A stretch of 10,704 nucleotides of DNA, from contig JAHUZY010000354.1 of NCBI GenBank assembly GCA_019264505.1, positions 1 to 10,704 on the forward strand, written 5' to 3'. Source of the stretch: Phenylobacterium sp. (lineage in GTDB: Bacteria; Pseudomonadota; Alphaproteobacteria; Caulobacterales; Caulobacteraceae). A program made the translations under genes and the position numbers. Below the pieces are notes generated by a model. That model had not been told where the DNA came from and made no database searches. It saw only the letters and a list, made by a program, of their open reading frames with translations. This document shows positions 1 through 7,025 of this stretch, one piece after another (position 1 is the first letter of the stretch; every line of letters starts with the position of its first letter).

Positions 1-1
1 G

Positions 2-475
2 CGCACCTCCATCAGCCCCGCCGATTTCGCCGACCTCCTGCCCCAGGTCGTCATGCTGGGCCGGGTGTGTTCAGGCATCTATCCGATCCGTCTGGCCGGC
101 GGTCTCGTCACCGAGTTGCACCAGCGCGACCTGCGTCAGCAGAACGCGCTGTCCCTGTTCGGGGCCAAGGACCGCATGGACCTGCAGACGGCCCTGGAGA
201 TGGCGCGCCGCCGCCCCGAGCCCATCGTCGTCACCGCCAAGGCCCATGCCGACGGCGTGGCCATCGGCATGGAGATGCTGTTCGCCCCCCTGGCCGGCCC
301 CGAGAACGGCCCTGACCGGTTCCTGGGCCTCTATCAGCCCCTCACCATGGTCGCCCGCCTGCGGGAAAAGCCCGTGCTCAGCTTCTCCCTTGAGGACATC
401 CGCAAGGGCGGTCCGGCCAATGAGGAAGCCCCGCGCCTGCGGCTGGCGGCCATCGACGGGCGCCGGATCGCCTGA
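2..475 (+). CDS. PAS_5-like sensory domain protein, 5'-truncated
   Basis: The reading frame is open from base 2 and ends at TGA 473-475, giving 157 residues whose N-terminus lies outside the window. The first internal ATG (base 53) is not the likely start, because the frame upstream of it (SPADFADLLPQVVML) already reads like the PAS_5 pattern in which a conserved LLP motif precedes the domain. Further matching stretches are YPIRLAGGLVTELHQRDLR, an arginine- and proline-rich RRRPEPIVV segment, the core strand EMLFAPL, and FLGLYQP near the C-terminus. PAS_5 proteins are small alphaproteobacterial sensory proteins; some act in cell-cycle, motility or attachment signalling, but no ligand or output can be read here. 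No output domain (kinase, GGDEF, HTH) follows. It converges on the minus-strand permease gene with a 10-base gap and no clear terminator. The family assignment rests on motif recall and is fairly, not fully, certain. Confidence 0.75.
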   Translation, partial: RTSISPADFADLLPQVVMLGRVCSGIYPIRLAGGLVTELHQRDLRQQNALSLFGAKDRMDLQTALEMARRRPEPIVVTAKAHADGVAIGMEMLFAPLAGPENGPDRFLGLYQPLTMVARLREKPVLSFSLEDIRKGGPANEEAPRLRLAAIDGRRIA

Positions 476-485
476 ACCGTCATGC

Positions 486-1241
486 TCAGCCGGGTCCCAG
501 CGCCTTCCACAGGAGCTGCGCGCCCACCAGGATCATCAGGACGTAGATGGCGGTGTAGAACTGCTCAGCCTTGATCCGCCGCACCAGCCAGACGCCTGCG
601 AAGGTCGAGGCGATGGCCAGGGGGGCGAGCACGGCCGCCGTCATCAGGTTCTGGGCGGTGAACTGGCCCAGCGCCAGATAGGCCGGAACCTTGATCCAGT
701 TGATCACCGCAAAGAAGATCGCCGTGGTTCCCACCAGGACCGGCGGGCTCAGATTCTTGGGCAGCACCCACATCTGAAACGGCGGCTGGCCGGCATGGGC
801 GATCTGACTGGTGAAGCCCGAGGCCGCGCCCAGCAGGGCGCCCAGGGCCAGGGGCGCATCCTTGGGCGCCTGCACCCCGCCGCCTCGGGCCAGCCACAGC
901 CGGTGCAGGGCGAAGACGATGCTGATGGCGCCCAGCACCGCCAGGACGGCGGTGGCTGAAACCTCGGCAGCCAGCAGATAACCCAGCACGATCCCCACCG
1001 CGGCCGACGGGATCATCAGCATGAGAATGTCCCGGTCCCAACTGCGCCGAAAAGCCCACACGCCCACCACATCCTGCAGGATCAGCACCGGCAGCAGGAT
1101 GGCGGCGGCCTGCACCGGCGAAATGGCCAGGGCTAGCAGCGGCAGGGAAATGGCGCCCACGCCGGCGAACCCGCCTTTGGCCAACCCCAGCAGGATCACG
1201 GCCGGGATGGCGAGGGCGTAGAAGAGCGGGTCGGTCAGCAT
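486..1241 (-). CDS. TauE/SafE family membrane permease
   Basis: This 251-residue, very hydrophobic protein has about seven or eight predicted membrane segments. It shows the duplicated TauE/SafE layout: a first repeat with GLAKGGFAGVGAISLPLL at residues 19-36 and a second with GFTSQIAHAGQPPFQMW at 142-158. The family contains putative exporters or importers of sulfite, sulfoacetate and other small organic anions; most members have no proven substrate, and nothing here identifies one. The ATG at 1239-1241 is chosen because the protein then starts directly at its first membrane helix. The frame stays open upstream to 1337, but that part lies inside rnk and is arginine/glycine-rich, so it is treated as a shadow. 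The start lies 14 bases after the rnk stop on the same strand, so the two are probably cotranscribed. A GAGG lies about 12 bases before the start, which is a weak site. Its stop faces the PAS_5-like gene. Confidence 0.88.
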   Translation of the reverse strand: MLTDPLFYALAIPAVILLGLAKGGFAGVGAISLPLLALAISPVQAAAILLPVLILQDVVGVWAFRRSWDRDILMLMIPSAAVGIVLGYLLAAEVSATAVLAVLGAISIVFALHRLWLARGGGVQAPKDAPLALGALLGAASGFTSQIAHAGQPPFQMWVLPKNLSPPVLVGTTAIFFAVINWIKVPAYLALGQFTAQNLMTAAVLAPLAIASTFAGVWLVRRIKAEQFYTAIYVLMILVGAQLLWKALGPG

Positions 1242-1255
1242 GGCGCGCGCAAGCC

Positions 1256-1681
1256 TCAGGCCGGGCTCACCGGGCCGTCCGCCGATCGGACGCTGACCAC
1301 GCGCAGCGCCCGCTCTCGCCCGTCCCGATCCGGCCACTGGATGGACTGGCCGGGTCGCAGGCCAAGCAGGCCAGCCCCCACAGGGCTCAGGATCGAGATC
1401 CGCCCCGCAGCGATGTCAGCCTCGGCCGGATAGACCAGGGTCACGGCGCGGGTCTCCCCGTGGGCCTGATCCACGAACTCCACCCGCGCGCCCATGCCGA
1501 CGACGTCGCCTGGCGTCTGGCTATTGGGTCGAACCTCCGCCCGCTCCACCTCTTCGAGCAGGAGGCGGGCGACCTCAGGGGCGCGTTGCATCGCCCCCAG
1601 GGCCAGATCGGTGATCCGGTCGGCGTCGGTCTCTGTGAGGATGATGGCGGGGCGTGAAGCGGCCGCAGATCGGGCTGTCAT
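1256..1681 (-). CDS. rnk: Nucleoside diphosphate kinase regulator (Rnk), GreA/GreB C-domain family
   Basis: This 141-residue protein has the Rnk layout: RPAIILTETDADRI at residues 10-23, a short helical segment with LLLEEVERAEV at about 40-50, then the GreA/GreB FKBP-like C-terminal domain. Diagnostic parts of that domain are DVVGMGARVEFVD (59-71), TLVYPAEAD (81-89), ISILSPVGAGLLGLRPGQSI (95-114) and a final RALRVVSV strand. Length and order match E. coli Rnk (about 136 residues). The N-terminal coiled coil is too short to be a GreA transcript-cleavage factor. Rnk binds RNA polymerase through its C-domain in competition with Gre factors, and was named for its effect on nucleoside diphosphate kinase levels. 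The ATG at 1679-1681 is preferred because homology begins about ten residues later; a TTG extension to 1747 has no family-like sequence. No good Shine-Dalgarno precedes it; instead a palindromic ATCCGGAT sits 9-16 bases upstream. Confidence 0.88.
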   Translation of the reverse strand: MTARSAAASRPAIILTETDADRITDLALGAMQRAPEVARLLLEEVERAEVRPNSQTPGDVVGMGARVEFVDQAHGETRAVTLVYPAEADIAAGRISILSPVGAGLLGLRPGQSIQWPDRDGRERALRVVSVRSADGPVSPA

Positions 1682-1689
1682 GGCGTAGC

Positions 1690-1836
1690 ATCCGGATTTG
1701 GAATGGAAGGGGAGACCCGATCGGCCTCCTGCCCATCCGGATCTCAATGACGCGGCGATGTCCCCGGACTCAGCTGACGCGCAGCACGAGCCCGGGGCTG
1801 GAAGCCTGCCGCGAGGTCCTTCCCCCGGATCCGGAT
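1690..1836. repeat. Three copies of palindromic octamer ATCCGGAT upstream of rnk
   Basis: The 226-base stretch between the aldo/keto reductase stop and the rnk start (1682-1907) holds no supportable gene. It contains three exact copies of the self-complementary octamer ATCCGGAT at 1690-1697, 1735-1742 and 1829-1836. The third is embedded in a longer palindrome, GGATCCGGATCC (1827-1838), and is followed by a partial copy, ATCCGAT (1835-1841). I saw no other exact copy while reading the window. Centre-to-centre distances are 45 and 94 bases, both near whole numbers of helical turns only loosely. The copy nearest rnk overlaps the position where its ribosome binding site would be. This could be a regulator binding site repeated in the rnk promoter, but no protein is known to me for it. 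No convincing -35/-10 pair was found. Confidence 0.45.
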
Positions 1837-1907
1837 CCGATTTGCGCGTGCGCTCAACATGGGGCCAGCAAGCCCACCAAGCCCCAGTGAAGTCAACCGA
1901 GGCTCAG

Positions 1908-2852
1908 TCAGGCGCTCGCCCCGTCCAGGACCTTGAGATCCTCAGCGCTCAGCGACAACTGCGCCGCGCCTATCAGCTCCTGCAGCTGAGCCACGCTGGT
2001 GGCGCTGGCGATGGGCGCGGTGAGGCCCGGCTGGGCCATCACCCAGGCCAGAGCCACCTGGGCGGGCGTCGCCCCATGGCCGCCGGCCACCTCGTCCAGG
2101 GCGGTCAGGATGCGCATGCCGCGCGGCGTCATGTACTTCTTGGCGCCGCCGCCCCGGGGGCTTTTGGAGAGGTCGGCCTCTGAGCGGTACTTGCCGGTCA
2201 GGAAGCCGCTGGCCAGGCCGTAGAAGGGAATGACGCCGATCTCTTCATCGATGCAGAGTTGCTGCAGCGGGCCCTCGAAGCCCGCCCGGTCATAGAGATT
2301 GTAAAGCGGCTGCTCGCTCTCATAGCGTGGGACGCCGGCGCTCGCTGCGGCGTCGATGGCCGATTTCAGTCGCTCGGCGGTGAAGTTGGACGAGCCCACC
2401 ACCCGCACCTTGCCGGCCTTGATCAGCCGGCCATAGGCCTCGGCGGTTTCGGCCAGCGGGGTGTCGGCGTCGTCCCGATGCGATTGATAGAGGTCGATAT
2501 AGTCGGTCTTCAGCCGCTTGAGCGAAGCCTCCACCGCGCGCTCGATATAGGCGGCCGAGAGGCCCTTCATCCCCTCGCCCATCTCCATCCCGACCTTGGT
2601 GGCCAGGACGATCCGGTCGCGCTTGCCCCCCTGGGCCAGCCAGTTCCCGATCACCGTCTCCGAGGCGCCGGCCCCGGCCGGGGACCAGCGGGAATAGACA
2701 TCGGCGGTGTCGACGGCGTTGAAGCCGGCGTCGACAAAGGCGTCGAGGATCGAGAAGGAGGTCTTTTCATCGGCTGTCCAGCCAAAGACGTTGGTCCCCA
2801 GCATCAGCGGGGCGATCTTCAGGTCCGAACGTCCCAGTCTGCGCAGCTCCAT
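1908..2852 (-). CDS. Aldo/keto reductase
   Basis: This 314-residue soluble protein has the (beta/alpha)8 aldo/keto reductase fold of NAD(P)H-dependent carbonyl reductases. The N-terminus MELRRLGRSDLKIAPLMLG is typical. The catalytic tetrad is complete: Asp48 (in AVDTADVYS), Tyr53, Lys86 (LATKVG) and His125 (LYQSHRDD). VVGSSNF at 151-157 is the usual strand after the active-site loop, and the C-terminal part (ALAWVMAQPGLTAPIASATSVAQL) carries the region that in this family contacts the cofactor phosphate. It resembles the YajO/YghZ-like group of general-purpose reductases more than the short AKR1-type enzymes; the substrate cannot be deduced. The ATG at 2850-2852 has a clear GGGAGG about 7 bases upstream. 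It begins 26 bases after the GMC oxidoreductase stop, so it is most likely the last gene of that operon. The pairing with a flavin alcohol dehydrogenase suggests alcohol/aldehyde conversion, which is inference. Confidence 0.92.
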   Translation of the reverse strand: MELRRLGRSDLKIAPLMLGTNVFGWTADEKTSFSILDAFVDAGFNAVDTADVYSRWSPAGAGASETVIGNWLAQGGKRDRIVLATKVGMEMGEGMKGLSAAYIERAVEASLKRLKTDYIDLYQSHRDDADTPLAETAEAYGRLIKAGKVRVVGSSNFTAERLKSAIDAAASAGVPRYESEQPLYNLYDRAGFEGPLQQLCIDEEIGVIPFYGLASGFLTGKYRSEADLSKSPRGGGAKKYMTPRGMRILTALDEVAGGHGATPAQVALAWVMAQPGLTAPIASATSVAQLQELIGAAQLSLSAEDLKVLDGASA

Positions 2853-2878
2853 GATCGGGCCTCCCTCTCGTTATGTGA

Positions 2879-4537
2879 TCAGGCGGCCTGCTGACCGTCC
2901 TCGTAAACCGGCGCATCCTCGGCCGGCAGGGCCGGACGCCCGAGGATCATATCCGAAGCCTTCTCGGCGATCATGATGGTTGGCGCATTGGTGTTGCCCC
3001 CCACCAGGGTCGGCATGACCGAGGCGTCGATGACCCGCAGACCGGTGAGGCCCCGGACCTTCAGCTCGGCGTCGACCACCGCCATGGCGTCACCGTCGGC
3101 GCCCATCTTACAGGTGCCCACCGGGTGGTAGATGGTTTCCGAGGTCCGCTTGATCCAGGCGTCGATCTCCTCGTCGGTCTGCACCGCCTCGCCCGGCGAG
3201 TATTCGGGGCCGCGATAGGGATCCAGCGCGCTCTGACGGGCCACCTCGCGCATCATCTTGACCCCCTCGCGGATGGCGCGGCGGTCCTCCTCGGTGGCGA
3301 GATAGTTGGCGAAGATGGCCGGATGATCCATCGGATCGGCCGAGCGCAGGCCCACCCGCCCGCGGCTTTCCGGACGCAGCTGGCAGACGTGGAAGGTGAA
3401 GCCGTCCTTGGCCACAGCCACCTTGCCGTGGTCCTGCATGATGGCCAGAACGCAGTGGATCTGCAGGTCGGGCCGATCCAGATCCGGCCGCGAGCGCAGG
3501 AAGGCGCCCGATTCCAGGAACTGCTGGCGCCCCGGGCCCTTGTTGAAGAAGACGTAGTTCATGCCCACGCCCAGCGTCTTGATCAGGCCCTTTCGCATGG
3601 AATAGGCGGTGATCGGCTGCGGGCACTCCCAGGACAGGGTGACGTCCAAGTGGTCCTGCAGATTGGCCCCGACGCCCTTCAGGTCATGGACCAGCGGGAT
3701 GCCGTGGGCGGCGAGCTCCTCGGAATCGCCGATGCCCGACAGCTGCAGGATCTGCGGCGACTGCACGGCGCCGGCGCAGAGCAGAACCTCGGCGTTCGCG
3801 TGGACGATGGTCTTGGCCTTGGTTTTGTCGTCCATGTACTCGACGCCGACCGCGCGCCCGTTCTCGATGACGATCCGGGTGGTCCGGGCGCCGGTCAGGC
3901 AGGTCAGGTTCGGCCGCTTCAGGGCCGGATGCAGATAGCCGCGGGCGGCGCTCCAGCGCTGGCCGTCATGGATGGTGAGCTGATAGGGACCCCAGCCTTC
4001 CTGCTGGAAGCCGTTGAAATCCTTGGTGATCAGATGGCCCGCCTGACGGCCGGCCTCGATGGTCGCCGCATAGATCGGATTGGGCGACGAGGCCTTGGAG
4101 ACCTTCAGCGGGCCATCGCCCCCGTGCCAGGCGTCGCCGCCGCCCTCAAGGGCTTCAGAGCGTTTGAAGTAGGGCAGCACCTCGGCATAGGACCAGCCCG
4201 ACAGGCCCATCTGGCGCCACTGGTCATAGTCCCGGGCATGGCCGCGGATATAGATCATGCCGTTGATCGAGGACGATCCGCCCCAGCCGCGGCCCCGGGG
4301 CCACCAGAGCTTGCGGTCGTTCAGGTGCGGCTCGGCCTCGGTCCAGAAGCCCCAGTTGTGCGGCCCCTCCTTGCCGATCAGCCCGCCGACCCCGGCCGGC
4401 ATCTTGACCATGAGGGAGTTGTCGCGGCCGCCGGCCTCCAGCAGCAGGACCTTGGTGGCCGGGTTTTCGCTGAGCCTGTTGGCGAGCACGCAGCCCGCCG
4501 AGCCTGCGCCGATGATGATGTAGTCGTACCGGTCCAT
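2879..4537 (-). CDS. GMC family FAD-dependent oxidoreductase (choline/alcohol dehydrogenase-like)
   Basis: This is a full-length 552-residue GMC flavoenzyme. The FAD-binding Rossmann motif is at residues 5-19 (DYIIIGAGSAGCVLA) with the ribose-binding Glu34 in LLLEAG. GMC signature 1 is at about 81-104 (RGRGWGGSSSINGMIYIRG) and signature 2 at 256-270 (GAVQSPQILQLSGIG). The C-terminal catalytic pair is His471 (YHPVGTCKMG) and Asn515 (GGNTNAPT), 44 residues apart as in choline oxidase. These enzymes oxidise primary alcohols to aldehydes. This branch is usually annotated choline dehydrogenase or long-chain alcohol dehydrogenase, but those names are unreliable without substrate data. No betaine aldehyde dehydrogenase or betI lies nearby, which argues weakly against choline. 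There is no signal peptide. The ATG at 4535-4537 has a GGGAGGG about 7 bases upstream. It lies between the enoyl-CoA hydratase (61-base gap) and the aldo/keto reductase (26-base gap), all on the minus strand. Confidence 0.93.
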   Translation of the reverse strand: MDRYDYIIIGAGSAGCVLANRLSENPATKVLLLEAGGRDNSLMVKMPAGVGGLIGKEGPHNWGFWTEAEPHLNDRKLWWPRGRGWGGSSSINGMIYIRGHARDYDQWRQMGLSGWSYAEVLPYFKRSEALEGGGDAWHGGDGPLKVSKASSPNPIYAATIEAGRQAGHLITKDFNGFQQEGWGPYQLTIHDGQRWSAARGYLHPALKRPNLTCLTGARTTRIVIENGRAVGVEYMDDKTKAKTIVHANAEVLLCAGAVQSPQILQLSGIGDSEELAAHGIPLVHDLKGVGANLQDHLDVTLSWECPQPITAYSMRKGLIKTLGVGMNYVFFNKGPGRQQFLESGAFLRSRPDLDRPDLQIHCVLAIMQDHGKVAVAKDGFTFHVCQLRPESRGRVGLRSADPMDHPAIFANYLATEEDRRAIREGVKMMREVARQSALDPYRGPEYSPGEAVQTDEEIDAWIKRTSETIYHPVGTCKMGADGDAMAVVDAELKVRGLTGLRVIDASVMPTLVGGNTNAPTIMIAEKASDMILGRPALPAEDAPVYEDGQQAA

Positions 4538-4598
4538 GTGACCGCCCTCCCCTGAACGCGTCTTCTTCGGGCTTACGCCCCGACTTGAAATCTAGGAC

Positions 4599-5381
4599 CT
4601 AGCGGCCCTTCCATTGCGGCGGCCGCTTCTGGGCGAAGGCCATCGGCCCCTCCTTGAAGTCCTCGGACCGCAGCATGGCCGAAATCGCCGGATAGCGCAT
4701 CTGGGCGGCCATGGCCGCGGCCAGGCTTGGCTCATCCAGCCCCTTGAACACCGCCTCCTTCGAGGCGCGGATCGACATGGGTGAGAGCTCGCAGATCTGC
4801 GCGGCCCAACGCCTCGCCGCCGTCATCAGATCAGCGGCCGGAACCACCTCGTTGACGAAGCCCAATTCGCGGCCCTCCGCGGCGCTGACCCGCCGACCGG
4901 TGAGGATCATGCCCATGGCCTGCTTCTCGCCGATCTGGCGCGGCAGGCGGTGCAGGCCGCCGGCCAGGGCGGCCAGGCCGACGCGGGGCTCGGGCAGGGC
5001 GAAGGTGGCGGTTTCAGCGGCGATGATCAGGTCGCAGGCCAGCGCGATCTCGAAACCGCCGCCCATGGCCACGCCATTGACCGCCGCGATCAGCGGCTTG
5101 GTCAGGTCGAACCGCTCGGTGAGGCCCGCGAATCCCGAAGCCGGCAGGCCCATGCCGCCGCCGGTGGCCTGATGCTTCAGGTCATTGCCGGCCGAGAAGG
5201 CCCGCTCGCCCGCCCCGGTCACAATGGCCACCCACTGGTCGGGATCGGCGGCGAAGGCGTCGAAAGCCGCATGCAGCTCGTGATGGGCCGGCGAATGCAG
5301 GGCGTTCATCACCTCAGGCCGGTTCAGGGTGACCACCGTCACCGGCCCGTCCCGCTCTACGGAGATGAAGTCGTAGGCCAT
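4599..5381 (-). CDS. Enoyl-CoA hydratase/isomerase family protein (crotonase fold)
   Basis: This 260-residue protein is a normal-length crotonase. It starts with the usual strand pair DFISVERDGPVTVVTLNRP (residues 4-22). The oxyanion-hole elements are SAGNDLK (63-69) and AMGGGFE (105-111). Both catalytic glutamates of true hydratases are kept: Glu111 in GGGFEIAL and Glu131 in LPEPRVG. The GFEIALACD and FALPEPRVGL stretches resemble carnitinyl-CoA dehydratase (CaiD) and related dehydratases, but the substrate cannot be fixed from sequence. The C-terminal RSEDFKEGPMAFAQKRPPQWKGR is the common ending of the family. The ATG at 5379-5381 is chosen over the upstream extension (to 5438) because family homology starts there and GGGAGGA lies 4 bases before it. 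It is the first gene of the ECH-GMC-AKR run; 84 bases separate it from the S10 peptidase gene upstream, enough for its own promoter, though none is obvious. Confidence 0.92.
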   Translation of the reverse strand: MAYDFISVERDGPVTVVTLNRPEVMNALHSPAHHELHAAFDAFAADPDQWVAIVTGAGERAFSAGNDLKHQATGGGMGLPASGFAGLTERFDLTKPLIAAVNGVAMGGGFEIALACDLIIAAETATFALPEPRVGLAALAGGLHRLPRQIGEKQAMGMILTGRRVSAAEGRELGFVNEVVPAADLMTAARRWAAQICELSPMSIRASKEAVFKGLDEPSLAAAMAAQMRYPAISAMLRSEDFKEGPMAFAQKRPPQWKGR

Positions 5382-5465
5382 GGCGTCCTCCCGTCGTGTT
5401 TGGGAGAACCTTCCCCAGGGCGCCCCTGCGTCCGTCAAGCCATTCGACGGAAAACCCAGGCGTCC

Positions 5466-6905
5466 TCAGGGGGCGACGAAGGTCCGCACCGCCGCGCTCA
5501 GCCTTGTCAGGCCCTCGGGATCGACAAAGACCGAGTGGCCGCTGGCGAACAGGGCCGCCGTCAGCCGCTCGGCCGGCACGCCGGCCTGGTCGAGCATGTA
5601 GCGGCCGGCATAGGCGGGCGTGCTGAGGTCAAAGAGCCCTGCGGCCCAGAAGACCCGTAGCTTGGGATTGGCGGCCATGGCTTCGGCCAGCCGCTGGTTG
5701 GCCTCATCCTCCCCCTGCCCCCAGGTCCAGGCGGCGTTGACCTCCAGGTTCAGCGCCTCATAGGTCTCCGGGGTCGCAAAGCCCAGGTGCTCTTTGAAGT
5801 AGGACTCCACCGCGCTCAGGCCGGCGGCCGAAACTGGCAACTGGCCTGTAACCGCGCCAAGCGGCCGCGGCGGCGTGTAGTTCAGGCCCGGATCGTCATA
5901 GGGGGGCCGCTGAGCCGGCGCATCCAGGGGCCGGGTGGCCCGGGTGTCCAGTTGGCCGGTGCGCAGGCCCTGGTCCTTGAGCAGGTTGAGATAGAAGTCA
6001 GCGCGGCTCAGCCGCAGTTCCTTCTCCAGGATCAGCTCGGTCGGCAGGCCGATCAGGTCGGACATGGCCTGCGCCACCGCCCGCTTCTCGTCCTCTGGCA
6101 AACTGGCCCCGGCGATCAGGGCGCGCACATAGTCGGTGCGGGCGAATTCGACGGCGGCTTCATAGACATCCTGCGCCGTGCGGCCCTCCCGGGGGATACG
6201 ACCGTGGCTCCAGGCGCTGGCGGCGAAGCTTGGCAGGGTGGTGACATAGGGCATCTCGAAGCCCGGCGGCCGGGCCACCAGGGCGAACAGCAGCACCCCG
6301 TCCAGGTTCAGGTCCGCCCCATGATGGGCGACCAGCGCCGCCCGTGTGGTGCCATAGCTCTGGCCCAGGACATAGCGCGGCGAGGCCTCCCGGCCATGGG
6401 CCACGAGCCAGTCTGCAATCACCGCCTTGACCGAGAGGGCGTCGCCGTCAGGCGTCCAGAAGGCCTGGCCCTGGCCCTCGACCAGCGGGCGGCTGTAACC
6501 CGTGCCCACCGGATCGATGAACACCAGGTCGGCGGCGTCCAGCGGGCTGTCGGGATTGTCGACCATCCGCTGCTCGGCCCCCTCCCCCAGCCGCCGCTTG
6601 GGTCCGAAGGCGCCAAAGTGCAGCGGGGTGGTCGAGGCGCCAGGTCCTCCATTGAACAGGAAGATGACGGGGCGCGGCCCGGCTGGCGCATCGGTCCGCA
6701 CATAGCTGGTGGTGATGATCTGGCCGCTGGGCTCGCCTTCGCCCGGGCTCACCCGCCAGGCTTCCACATGCGCCCGGTAGGCCACGGGCTGGCCGTTGAA
6801 GACGCCGTTGTGGACCGTGACCGCCGGGGCCGGCGGCGCCTCAGCCAGCGCCGCGCCGCTCAGGCTGATGGCCAGGGCGAGGGTGACCAGGATCTGTCGC
6901 AGCAT
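5466..6905 (-). CDS. Exported S10-family serine peptidase (carboxypeptidase-like)
   Basis: This is a 479-residue alpha/beta-hydrolase peptidase of family S10. A signal peptide (residues 1-21, positive MLRQ, hydrophobic core, AALA then EA) sends it to the envelope or outside. NGGPGAS (85-91) forms the oxyanion hole, GQSYGTTRA (181-189) holds nucleophile Ser183, GLFDLSTP (423-430) holds Asp426, and ASGHSVF (454-460) holds His457, so the triad is complete and in order. S10 enzymes remove C-terminal residues from peptides. Yeast carboxypeptidase Y grips the substrate carboxylate partly through Glu65 and Glu145; the aligned positions here are Ala99 (HFGAFGP) and Gln182, beside the nucleophile. Ala99 seems usual for bacterial members, Gln182 less so, and specificity may therefore differ from the eukaryotic enzymes. 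The ATG at 6903-6905 follows a GAGG at about 5 bases. It is transcribed divergently from the metallopeptidase and amidohydrolase genes. Confidence 0.9.
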   Translation of the reverse strand: MLRQILVTLALAISLSGAALAEAPPAPAVTVHNGVFNGQPVAYRAHVEAWRVSPGEGEPSGQIITTSYVRTDAPAGPRPVIFLFNGGPGASTTPLHFGAFGPKRRLGEGAEQRMVDNPDSPLDAADLVFIDPVGTGYSRPLVEGQGQAFWTPDGDALSVKAVIADWLVAHGREASPRYVLGQSYGTTRAALVAHHGADLNLDGVLLFALVARPPGFEMPYVTTLPSFAASAWSHGRIPREGRTAQDVYEAAVEFARTDYVRALIAGASLPEDEKRAVAQAMSDLIGLPTELILEKELRLSRADFYLNLLKDQGLRTGQLDTRATRPLDAPAQRPPYDDPGLNYTPPRPLGAVTGQLPVSAAGLSAVESYFKEHLGFATPETYEALNLEVNAAWTWGQGEDEANQRLAEAMAANPKLRVFWAAGLFDLSTPAYAGRYMLDQAGVPAERLTAALFASGHSVFVDPEGLTRLSAAVRTFVAP

Positions 6906-6991
6906 GCAGGCCTCGCGGGCGGGATCAGGTTAGGGGTTCTTGGCGATCAGCCTATGCGCTGGTCCGAAGAAAAGCATTTCGTTGTGCGGCG

Positions 6992-7006
6992 GATCGAACC
7001 TCGATC
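6992..7006. repeat. Perfect inverted repeat GATCGA-ACC-TCGATC
   Basis: Two exactly complementary 6-base arms (6992-6997 and 7001-7006) flank a 3-base spacer in the divergent intergenic region. The size and symmetry fit a dimeric repressor or activator operator as well as a weak hairpin. No regulator gene is adjacent in this window, so a link to any family would be guesswork. It is 86 bases upstream of the S10 start and 143 bases upstream of the metallopeptidase start. Confidence 0.4.
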
Positions 7007-7025
7007 AGTCGTGCTTCGCCGCTGG

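Noticed and set aside
246..959. 237-codon plus-strand open frame spanning the convergent gene ends
   Set aside because: It overlaps the PAS_5-like gene out of frame and is antisense to the TauE/SafE gene; its translation is Pro/Arg/Gln-rich with no family match.
1682..1747. N-terminal extension of rnk to a TTG at 1747
   Set aside because: It starts with a rare codon and adds 22 residues unlike Rnk; homology begins about ten residues after the ATG at 1681.
3125..4555. 476-codon plus-strand open frame opposite the GMC oxidoreductase gene
   Set aside because: It is antisense to a gene with complete family motifs. Its translation is rich in Gly, Ala, Arg, Gln and His with no domain signature, as expected for a codon-bias shadow in high-GC DNA.
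4565..4585. Possible stem CGGGC/GCCCC near the end of the enoyl-CoA hydratase gene
   Set aside because: The arms do not match fully and no T-tract follows, so it is not a supportable terminator; the short gap also suggests the genes are cotranscribed.
5416..5428. Short inverted repeat CAGGG-CGC-CCCTG between the S10 and enoyl-CoA hydratase genes
   Set aside because: A 5-bp stem with a 3-base loop and no T-tract is too weak to call a terminator or operator in GC-rich DNA.
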